DNA of 6,142 bases from an uncultured Anaerovibrio sp. (GTDB taxonomy: Bacteria; Bacillota; Negativicutes; Selenomonadales; Selenomonadaceae). A program made the translations under genes and the position numbers. The notes beneath the pieces were generated by a model. The model worked only from the letters and a program-made list of their open reading frames with translations. It was not told the DNA's origin and did no database searches. The stretch covers positions 1 through 6,142 of the forward strand of contig CAAGDY010000132.1 in assembly GCA_900768695.1 (NCBI GenBank), read 5' to 3'. Below, one piece after another: positions 1 through 4,992 of this stretch (positions are counted from its first letter, which is position 1; each line of letters opens with the position of its first letter).

Positions 1-1
1 G

Positions 2-118
2 ACAGGACACACAACCATAAAGACCTATATGTTATATGCCTATGTCGATAAACCTTCTGAGACAACCACGGATAAACTCTTAAAAGCTATGCAGGACATA
101 AGCCCTATAGAAATCTAA
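2..118 (+). CDS. Tyrosine recombinase (integrase), C-terminal end only
   Basis: This is an open frame that enters from the left edge and ends at TAA (116-118), so only the last 38 residues are visible. They begin TGHTTIKTYMLYAYV. This lines up without gaps with the end of the tyrosine recombinase catalytic domain (XerD: LGHSDLSTTQIYTHV): Gly-His is the box II histidine region, and the Tyr nine residues after the His (codon 35-37) sits where the DNA-cleaving nucleophile lies. A tail of about 26 residues follows, which is normal for phage or ICE integrases. The gene stops about 95 bp from the 3' end of a tRNA-Ala gene and converges on it, a common arrangement where integrative elements insert in tRNA genes. 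The family call rests on one short motif and on context. The base composition looks more AT-rich than the operon to the right. Confidence 0.62.
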   Translation, partial: TGHTTIKTYMLYAYVDKPSETTTDKLLKAMQDISPIEI

Positions 119-144
119 AGGCAGCCTTGCAGACCTAAAGGAAG
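115..144. repeat. Pair of 10-bp near-identical direct repeats, possible integrase arm sites
   Basis: CTAAAGGCAG (115-124) and CTAAAGGAAG (135-144) match at 9 of 10 bases and start exactly 20 bp apart, about two helical turns. The first copy overlaps the stop codon of the integrase fragment. Short direct repeats beside int are typical of arm-type binding sites, but the function is an inference and chance is possible. Confidence 0.25.
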
Positions 145-148
145 ACAT

Positions 149-188
149 AAAAAAAGAGCAGAGTTCATACTGCACTTAGAACCCTGCT
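149..188 (-). terminator. Rho-independent terminator of the tRNA-Ala transcript
   Basis: Read on the minus strand, AGCAGGGTTC and GAACTCTGCT form a 10-bp stem with a single G-U pair (arms at 179-188 and 157-166) around a 12-nt loop. It is followed after one C by seven T residues (complement of A149-155). It lies 24 nt beyond the tRNA 3' end. There is no T tract on the other side, so it acts in the minus direction only. It is also the first intrinsic terminator I see downstream of the motility operon. Confidence 0.88.
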
Positions 189-212
189 AAAACCTTGATA
201 TGTCTTGCTTTA

Positions 213-288
213 TGGTGGAGACAAGGGGGTTCGAACCCCTGACCTCTTGACTGCCAGTCAAGCACTCTCCCAGCTGAGCTATGCCCCC
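213..288 (-). tRNA. tRNA-Ala (anticodon GGC), CCA encoded
   Basis: The minus strand folds as a complete 76-nt cloverleaf: acceptor GGGGGCA/TGTCTCC, D stem GCTC/GAGT with an 8-nt loop, anticodon stem CTTGA/TCAAG around the loop CTGGCAG, variable loop AGGTC, and T arm AGGGG-TTCGAAC-CCCCT. The anticodon GGC (complement of 253-255) reads GCC/GCU alanine codons. The acceptor has a G3-U70 wobble pair, the classic identity element for alanyl-tRNA synthetase, and discriminator A73; the CCA tail is in the DNA. The gene has its own consensus promoter and terminator. It lies 60 bp beyond the last operon gene on the same strand, so operon read-through could also reach it. Confidence 0.97.
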
Positions 289-301
289 ACAGACAAGCAT
301 T

Positions 302-331
302 ATTATAAACGAACTATCCTACAGTTGTCAA
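302..331 (-). promoter_or_regulatory. Consensus sigma-70/sigma-A promoter for tRNA-Ala
   Basis: On the minus strand a perfect TTGACA (326-331) and a perfect TATAAT (302-307) are separated by 18 bp. The expected start, about 7 nt after the -10 box, leaves a short leader of roughly 7 nt before the mature tRNA end at 288. Strong promoters of this kind are normal for stable RNA genes. Confidence 0.9.
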
Positions 332-348
332 GCACTTTCAAAATTTTT

Positions 349-1134
349 CTACTGTGCCTGCCGCGCCTCCAGTTGCTTTATCAGCTGAACTGCGCCGATT
401 CCCAGTCCTGTAGCTCTGGCGATTTCCTCCAGCTCATACCCCCGGGCCAGCAGCTGGCGCGCCTGAGCCGCGGCCACCTCTGTATTCAGGGCATTTTCCT
501 CGTCGTAGACATACCCGGTATCCTGAGCAGTATCCTCCCCTTGGACACCGCTGACATAACTATCTAGATTGCCGCTCTGGATATCCACCGCCTGCTGCAG
601 AGCATCGGACTGCTGCACATCCTGCATCGTGTTTGACTGCGCCTCATACTGGGCTTCCAGCTCCATGGAAGCCTCCCGTATCAGCTCCCATGCCCGCCTG
701 TCCGTCGCACTCATGGCCGTCATGCCATAGTCAGCCTGCGGCGATGGCGCAGATGTCGGCGCCCCCGCTGCCATAGCTACATCCGCCGCCGCCCTGGCAG
801 TAAGATAATCGCCATCCTCCTGCCGGAATGTTCCCGACTGCCGCTGATAGCCGGCTCCCTCCTGCGACCTCTGCAGGGCCTCCAGCTGACGGAGCCTTTC
901 CTCCAGCAGCTCTGACTTGTAGTCCGCCTCGCGCAAAAGCCGCTCCAGCCTGTCAATATGCCCGGTCATGCGACTGATAATCTCATCCGCAGACTGCTCC
1001 AGCTCATAGCGAAGCCGCCCGGTAGCCGCCTCCAGCACCTCCGGGTCATCCTCCGCCCTGTTCAGCTGATGCCTGGCCGCCAGGACAATCACCGCCCCGG
1101 CAATAATAATAAAACCTAGTATTTCCGTGGTCAT
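349..1134 (-). CDS. SwrB-like motility protein: one TM helix, coiled coil, C-terminal HTH-like motif
   Basis: The protein has 261 aa. Residues 4-22 form one hydrophobic helix at the N-terminus. Residues 28-95 are rich in Glu, Arg and Leu and look like a coiled coil. Residues 96-215 are a low-complexity Ala/Gln/Ser/Asp linker. Residues 220-255 contain the run QARQLLARGYELEEIARATG, followed by a second short helix, like a compact helix-turn-helix. This order (N-terminal anchor, coiled coil, short conserved C-terminal helical motif) matches SwrB/YlxL (DUF6115-type) and the related DUF2802 proteins of other motility clusters. In B. subtilis swrB is the gene after sigD and promotes activation of the flagellar export apparatus. 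Here two genes separate it from the sigma factor. The start ATG has only a weak GGGG Shine-Dalgarno and overlaps a tiny upstream ORF as ATGA. The family match is from memory of motif and position and not from a search. Confidence 0.6.
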   Translation of the reverse strand: MTTEILGFIIIAGAVIVLAARHQLNRAEDDPEVLEAATGRLRYELEQSADEIISRMTGHIDRLERLLREADYKSELLEERLRQLEALQRSQEGAGYQRQSGTFRQEDGDYLTARAAADVAMAAGAPTSAPSPQADYGMTAMSATDRRAWELIREASMELEAQYEAQSNTMQDVQQSDALQQAVDIQSGNLDSYVSGVQGEDTAQDTGYVYDEENALNTEVAAAQARQLLARGYELEEIARATGLGIGAVQLIKQLEARQAQ

Positions 1135-1157
1135 CTATAACCCCGCTTAGCACACAT
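1131..1157 (-). CDS. Possible 8-codon leader ORF coupled to the swrB-like gene
   Basis: A mini-ORF (MCAKRGYR) starts at ATG 1157 with an AAGGA site (1165-1169) at a 7-nt spacing. That is a better ribosome binding site than the one the following gene has. Its stop TGA (1133-1131) overlaps the next start codon as ATGA. It could load ribosomes for translational coupling. It is very short, so chance cannot be excluded. Confidence 0.22.
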   Translation of the reverse strand: MCAKRGYR

Positions 1158-1180
1158 TGAAAATTCCTTCATCTGCAAGG

Positions 1181-1528
1181 CTAACAGCTTATATCTATGC
1201 TGCGTCCCCGTATCTGGTCCACAGCCATTGGCGGCTCCTGATTGTCATCTGTAACCCCCTGAGCCTCCATTATCTCCTTGGGAGATTTGCGCTTTCTGGC
1301 GCCCTGCTCCCTGCCGCCCTGCTTTTTCTCCGGATTATCCTTGATTTTTTCGCCCTCGGCCTCATCCTTGGTACGAACCTGGCTCTGCTGCCTTTCTATC
1401 AGCTTTTTCTGCTGCAGGGCCTTGAAGTCCTGCTGCATGGCAGCCTGCTGATTCATGTTGTGCTGGATTTCCCCCACGTCATTGGCGTGAGGTATCATCA
1501 TCCGCAAACTCATCGGTGCAAAATCCAT
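1181..1528 (-). CDS. Small charged hypothetical protein of the motility operon
   Basis: I do not recognise this 115-aa protein as a named family. It has no signal peptide or membrane segment and should be cytoplasmic. Residues 7-25 (Met-rich, including MMIPHANDVGEIQHNMNQQ) are followed by a Gln-rich stretch, probably helical, at 26-52, then a highly charged Lys/Glu/Arg segment (53-88) likely to be disordered, and a short C-terminal end, RGRSIDIS. The start at 1528 has an AGGGG about 9 nt upstream. A second in-frame Met at residue 6 is possible. The gene sits 28 nt after fapA and 46 nt before the swrB-like gene, so it is probably co-transcribed. The conserved-looking ends around a variable middle suggest a partner-binding adaptor, but this is only an inference. 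Confidence 0.75.
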   Translation of the reverse strand: MDFAPMSLRMMIPHANDVGEIQHNMNQQAAMQQDFKALQQKKLIERQQSQVRTKDEAEGEKIKDNPEKKQGGREQGARKRKSPKEIMEAQGVTDDNQEPPMAVDQIRGRSIDISC

Positions 1529-1556
1529 AAGCCATCGCCCCTAAAATATCACTAAA

Positions 1557-3221
1557 TCAATAAGCACCTACCACGATAAAATCATCCTTGACATACTGCG
1601 TACAATGAGTTTCCTTGACCTGTACATTCTTCATGATGGAGTTGATGCTCAGGCGCACGCCCGGGTACATGGTATCAAGCACCCGCACACGGCCATTGCG
1701 CATCTTCTGCATCTCTGCGTCAATGTCCCTCAACCTGCGCTCACAGCGCTCCACCTGCCCCGCCAGCGGGAACTGAGAACGCACCAGCGAGTTCAGCTGC
1801 TCCACCTTGTTCGGCGGCAACTGGCTGATATCAATCTTTTCAAGGGTACTCAGTGTCTTGTTCAGAGATTCCAGACGCTTCTTGGACTCATTGTACTCCT
1901 TCAGCACCGTCTGGTATTCCTTCTGCAGCATAGGATTGACGCCTACGCTGACACGGGTAATAACATTGGCCTCGTTGCCGATGCACTTGGCACGTACCTC
2001 CTCACCGGCCGCCAGGTTGCCACCCGTTATCTGCCCCTTGCCCTCATCCATGACCAGATGATGGCCGGCCCTGATGGTGGAGTGCATAGCCACATCCTGT
2101 ATATAGATATCGCCGCAGGCCTCTATGTCCGCATTCTCTGCAAAGGATGCCCTAAAATCCTCCAGCGCCTTGATGCGTCCCCGGTTCATGCCCTGAACGC
2201 CGCCCTTGACAAAAATATTGCGTCCTTCCACATCGGCACCGCTAATCATGCCCTTGATTTCAATATCACCGGCCGCCTTTACCACAAAACCTGCTTCCAC
2301 GTTGCCATTAACCATAATGGCGCCGTCAAAGTCTATATTGCCGGTGGCCATGCCCACATCGCCCTTGATTTCCAGCCTCGGGTCCACATCAATCTTGTTG
2401 CCCTTATCCACAATCTGGCCATCCATATCGGCAACAACAAAATTTTCATCCTTAACAATAGTGTTTTTGCCGTTAGGAACAGGCTTTGGCTTGCCATTCT
2501 TCGCGTTTATCTTGTCACCGTACACATTCGTGCCGGGAACCCCCTTGGTATGAGGGATACGCTCTGCCAGAACCTGTCCCTTGACAGCCCGCAGAAACAT
2601 ATTCAGATTCTTGTAGTCGGCCCTGTCATGCTCATCCACCACAGGCACGCCCTTTTCACCCACATTGAATTTACGCTCAATGACGGCATCCTTGCCGTTC
2701 TGTGGTGGCTCGCCCCTGGCTATTACAGTCGGGCGGCCAGTTTCCATGGCCTCCTTGATGGCCTCTGCCATAACGCCGAACTTCACGTTGCGGAGCCGTA
2801 CCACATCCATAATCATATCCATGGTCGGCACCGCCTGCCTGGCCCCCAAATCAAAGCGCAGGGTGGCAGTGAGCTTGTCCGGAGCCACCTCCACGATAGC
2901 CGTACCGTACTCCACATGCTCCCGCACAGCCTCATCCGCTTTCTCATCAAGAACAGCGCCTCCGAATTCCTTCGGCAACATAAACTTCGTCCCCAAAAGA
3001 ACAGGAACACCGGAATTTTCCTTCAGTGTATCGGTCAGGAGCTTCAAATCATAGTCCTCAACGCGAAACTCCTTCAAAACACGGCGCATGTCCGACATCT
3101 CGAACATCAATCCCTTTTCATCCTTGGGATACACGGTCAGAAAGACACCGTCCGAACAGAATTCAAACAGATATCCATCCTCTCTGCCGCCAACCTTTGC
3201 TATTACATTATGTCCATCCAT
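1557..3221 (-). CDS. fapA: FapA-family flagellar assembly protein A (DUF342)
   Basis: The chosen start, ATG 3221, gives 554 aa and has GGGAGGG six nt upstream. The frame stays open to an ATG at 3281, but that codon has no Shine-Dalgarno. Residues 1 to about 105 form an N-terminal domain with SDGVFLTVYP. About 219-271 carry the family signature (G-x-x-G-T-N-V-Y-G-D-K-I, then NGKN and later DGQIV). About 275-425 are Gly/Val/Ile repeats of the type GDIEIKG and GRNIFVKGGV, as in the right-handed beta-helix of DUF342 proteins. About 431-510 form a coiled coil, and the end has the YPGVRLSI motif. In Vibrio vulnificus FapA is needed for flagellation and interacts with the glucose-specific enzyme IIA; in Firmicutes the role is not settled. 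It follows the flagellar sigma gene, which supports a motility role. The family call is firm; the mechanism is not. Confidence 0.9.
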   Translation of the reverse strand: MDGHNVIAKVGGREDGYLFEFCSDGVFLTVYPKDEKGLMFEMSDMRRVLKEFRVEDYDLKLLTDTLKENSGVPVLLGTKFMLPKEFGGAVLDEKADEAVREHVEYGTAIVEVAPDKLTATLRFDLGARQAVPTMDMIMDVVRLRNVKFGVMAEAIKEAMETGRPTVIARGEPPQNGKDAVIERKFNVGEKGVPVVDEHDRADYKNLNMFLRAVKGQVLAERIPHTKGVPGTNVYGDKINAKNGKPKPVPNGKNTIVKDENFVVADMDGQIVDKGNKIDVDPRLEIKGDVGMATGNIDFDGAIMVNGNVEAGFVVKAAGDIEIKGMISGADVEGRNIFVKGGVQGMNRGRIKALEDFRASFAENADIEACGDIYIQDVAMHSTIRAGHHLVMDEGKGQITGGNLAAGEEVRAKCIGNEANVITRVSVGVNPMLQKEYQTVLKEYNESKKRLESLNKTLSTLEKIDISQLPPNKVEQLNSLVRSQFPLAGQVERCERRLRDIDAEMQKMRNGRVRVLDTMYPGVRLSINSIMKNVQVKETHCTQYVKDDFIVVGAY

Positions 3222-3227
3222 GAACAG

Positions 3228-3234
3228 CCCTCCC
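3228..3234 (-). promoter_or_regulatory. Ribosome binding site that fixes the fapA start
   Basis: GGGAGGG on the minus strand lies 6 nt before ATG 3221. The upstream in-frame ATG at 3281 is preceded by an AT-rich stretch (GTAAAAATAACAG) without any such site, so the 20 extra N-terminal residues are probably not translated. Confidence 0.8.
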
Positions 3235-3240
3235 TGATGC

Positions 3241-3300
3241 GGGCAGAATACCGGGCACAAGGCCTGCCCCCACCTCTGCATCTGTTATTTTTACAATAAC
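3241..3300 (-). other. Two inverted repeats in the fliA-fapA intergenic leader
   Basis: The 107-nt gap between fliA and fapA is the longest in the operon. It holds GTTATT/AATAAC (3284-3300, 6-bp stem, 5-nt loop) and GGGCAG/CTGCCC (3241-3246 with 3264-3269, 17-nt loop), the second ending 6 nt before the fapA Shine-Dalgarno. Neither is followed by a T tract, so they are not intrinsic terminators. I see no convincing -35/-10 pair or SigD-type promoter. A role in mRNA processing or in control of fapA translation is possible but unproven. Confidence 0.35.
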
Positions 3301-3328
3301 TGGACACTTTTCATCTATATCAAATATA

Positions 3329-4078
3329 TCAGATGCCGTCTATGTTTGCCAGAAAGCCCCTCAGCTTAAACATCGCCTTGGTATGCAGCTGGCAAATCCT
3401 CGCCTCTGATAAATGCATTATCAAGCTAATTTCCTTCATAGTCAGCTCATCGTAATAATAAAGGGAAACCACCATTTTTTCCTTTTCTGTAAGCTCATCC
3501 AGCGCCTTCGCCAGCGTTTCCCTGATTTCGACATATTCAGCGCTCTTGTGGGGGTCCGTATCGGCCGTCATAGCCGCCTCGGACTTCATGTACTCGCCTA
3601 GCGGAATCACGGTAGCCGCATTAATCTGCTGCTCCAGATGATGAACCTGACTCACGCTCATCTTCAGCTCACAGGCCAGCTCCTCATCCGTGGCAGACCT
3701 GCCCAGCCGTCCCTCCAGCTCCACAACTGCTGACTCATATTTGCGTATCTTCTGCCGTAGGGACACGGAAATCCAGTCCCTTGAACGCAGCTCATCCTTC
3801 ATGGCCCCGCTGATTCTGATGCCCGCATAGGTTTCAAACTTGTTGCCCCGCCTGATATCATATCTGTCCACGGCATCCATCAGCCCAAAATAGCCGCTGA
3901 TAATCAAATCATCCCTGTCAACATGAGATGGCAGACTCATCGCCAACCTGCCTGCGATTATATTAACCAGAGGCAAATAATGCTCCACCAGCTGATTGCG
4001 AATCTCCATGCTGCGATTTTCACCATAACGAATCCAAAGCTCGTTTATATCCTCAGCCGATTTATACTCATTCTGCAA
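3329..4078 (-). CDS. fliA: Flagellar sigma factor FliA/SigD (sigma-28)
   Basis: A 249-aa sigma-70 family protein of the sigma-28 class, which directs RNA polymerase to late flagellar, motility and chemotaxis promoters and is normally held by the anti-sigma factor FlgM. Region 2 spans about residues 27-97 (HYLPLVNIIAGRL, DRDDLIISGYFGLMDAVDRYD, FETYAGIRISGAMKDELR). The adjoining RSRDWISVSLRQKIRKYE is the hallmark sigma-28 junction (usually R-x-x-DW-x-P-R-S-x-R). Region 3 covers about 99-160. Region 4 (196-240) has LTEKEKMVVSLYYYDELTMK and the SEARICQLHTKA recognition helix. The start is TTG at 4078: the only codons between it and the upstream in-frame TGA are GAT and GTT, and the next Met is residue 24. 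It follows the orf133 stop by 24 nt, at the sigD position of the Bacillus fla/che operon. Confidence 0.96.
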   Translation of the reverse strand: MQNEYKSAEDINELWIRYGENRSMEIRNQLVEHYLPLVNIIAGRLAMSLPSHVDRDDLIISGYFGLMDAVDRYDIRRGNKFETYAGIRISGAMKDELRSRDWISVSLRQKIRKYESAVVELEGRLGRSATDEELACELKMSVSQVHHLEQQINAATVIPLGEYMKSEAAMTADTDPHKSAEYVEIRETLAKALDELTEKEKMVVSLYYYDELTMKEISLIMHLSEARICQLHTKAMFKLRGFLANIDGI

Positions 4079-4092
4079 AACATCTCACCACC
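4076..4092 (-). promoter_or_regulatory. TTG start codon and ribosome binding site of fliA
   Basis: GGTGGTGAG (4084-4092) matches part of the anti-Shine-Dalgarno target AGGAGGTGATC and lies 5 nt before TTG 4078-4076. An ATG two bases into the spacer is out of frame. A rare start codon and a non-optimal site should limit output of the sigma factor relative to its neighbours. Confidence 0.65.
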
Positions 4093-4102
4093 ATTACCAT
4101 TG

Positions 4103-4504
4103 CTACTGACTATCAGCACTGCCTACAACCCGGCGCAGTGAATCAGCCTGCAGCGGCTCAAAGCCACCCTGCTGCTCCTCCGTTCCGCCGGTTTCCGGCT
4201 GCATATCCCCCTCTTCAGACACTTCATCCCCTGAAGCCTCCTCCGCACCAGCTACGGAGGACTTTTCCTGAGCTTCCAGCTCAGCCAGTGCATTCTCCGT
4301 TTCCCATATCATGCCTGAAAATCCAATTCTTTCAAACAGAAAAACACCGATATAAACCAGTACACCGGTGATTAAGAAACTGCACAACGTGCGTCCTAAA
4401 ATTACTGATACACGCACCTCTCCCATCAGTCCGGCAGCCATGGCCGTAAGTCCTGCCAAAGCTGCCAGTCCCAATGACGCTGTCAATTTACACTTATCTA
4501 TCAT
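4103..4504 (-). CDS. Two-helix membrane protein with acidic cytoplasmic tail, between cheD and fliA
   Basis: I do not recognise a named family for this 133-aa protein. It has two hydrophobic segments, about residues 8-26 and 36-58, joined by a short loop. By the positive-inside rule (K4, K6 before; E59-R60 after) both ends are probably cytoplasmic. Residues 67-115 are strongly acidic and rich in Gly, Ser and Gln, probably disordered. A compact end, GGFEPLQADSLRRVV (113-127), looks like a short docking motif. The ATG lies 1 nt after the cheD stop, with AGGA inside cheD 8 nt upstream, so translation is coupled to cheD. B. subtilis has no gene between cheD and sigD, so this is a lineage-specific insertion. 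Position suggests a motility or chemotaxis accessory, possibly holding a partner at the membrane; that is inference. Confidence 0.8.
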   Translation of the reverse strand: MIDKCKLTASLGLAALAGLTAMAAGLMGEVRVSVILGRTLCSFLITGVLVYIGVFLFERIGFSGMIWETENALAELEAQEKSSVAGAEEASGDEVSEEGDMQPETGGTEEQQGGFEPLQADSLRRVVGSADSQ

Positions 4505-4505
4505 A

Positions 4506-4991
4506 TTAAAGTTCCTTATCGCCCTTATCTATGGTCTTTACCTTATAGACACCGGTGGATAGGTCAATCTGCACTGTACGGCCGTAGCTGCCGCCAGTAT
4601 CCTCACCCACAATAGGAATCGACAACTTTTTTAATATTTCCTTGGAAGCCGAAGCATTGCGAAGCCCCACTCTCATGATATCAGATGCGTTAGCAAAAGC
4701 AAACATCTGAGAGCCACCGGCCAGCTTTGCCACCAGCCTTGACTTTACCGCCCCCATGCGAACAAGCTCCTCCAGCATATCAGGAATTCCCGTATCGGCG
4801 AACTTGGCCCTGTTCTCATTGGCTCTTGACTGATTGCTGTCCGGCAGCATAATGTGCAGAAGTCCGCCTATCTTCGTCTGGGGATCATACAGCGAGATGC
4901 CGATACAGGAACCCAGACCATAGCTTATTAAGGTATCCGGCGCACGGCCTACTTTGTAATCCGCCATGCCAACCTTGATTAATTCTGGCAT
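4506..4991 (-). CDS. cheD: Chemoreceptor glutamine deamidase CheD
   Basis: A 161-aa protein of the usual CheD length. It hydrolyses specific glutamines in chemoreceptors to glutamate and, in Firmicutes, binds CheC and stimulates its phosphatase activity. The signature GLGSCIGISLYD holds the catalytic Cys29; GGLLHIMLP holds His46. The third residue of the triad, Thr21 in Thermotoga maritima (six residues before the Cys), is Ser23 here, a conservative change that keeps the hydroxyl. The later conserved blocks KFADTGIPDMLEELVRMGA and KLAGGSQMF are also present. The ATG is 1 nt after the cheC stop (TGATATG), with GGGAG 9 nt upstream inside cheC, so the two partner proteins are translationally coupled. 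This direct cheC-cheD junction is the typical Firmicute arrangement. Confidence 0.96.
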   Translation of the reverse strand: MPELIKVGMADYKVGRAPDTLISYGLGSCIGISLYDPQTKIGGLLHIMLPDSNQSRANENRAKFADTGIPDMLEELVRMGAVKSRLVAKLAGGSQMFAFANASDIMRVGLRNASASKEILKKLSIPIVGEDTGGSYGRTVQIDLSTGVYKVKTIDKGDKEL

Positions 4992-4992
4992 A

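Noticed and set aside
219..297. AGACAAG direct repeat (219-225 and 291-297) flanking the tRNA body, considered as att core
   Set aside because: It is only 7 bp, one copy is part of the tRNA acceptor arm and the other is in the tRNA leader, on the wrong side for a tRNA 3'-end attachment site.
205..567. Plus-strand 120-codon ORF whose N-terminus contains GVRTPDLLTASQALSQLSYA
   Set aside because: This is the well-known artefact of translating a tRNA gene in reverse. It covers the tRNA-Ala and its promoter, then runs antisense to the swrB-like gene.
1605..3299. Plus-strand 564-codon ORF opposite almost all of fapA
   Set aside because: The length is striking, but it mirrors fapA, has His- and Leu-rich composition without recognisable domains, and is explained by codon bias of the real gene leaving the opposite frame free of stops.
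3278..3325. Possible promoter before fapA (TTGATA followed by TATTGT on the minus strand)
   Set aside because: The spacing would be 19 bp and the -10 box matches only four of six positions. There is no SigD-type TAAA-N15-GCCGATAA either.
4793..4800. GCCGATAC in cheD (and again near 3560 in fliA), similar to the SigD -10 element GCCGATAA
   Set aside because: Neither has TAAA about 15 nt upstream. Both are in conserved coding sequence, so chance is the better explanation.
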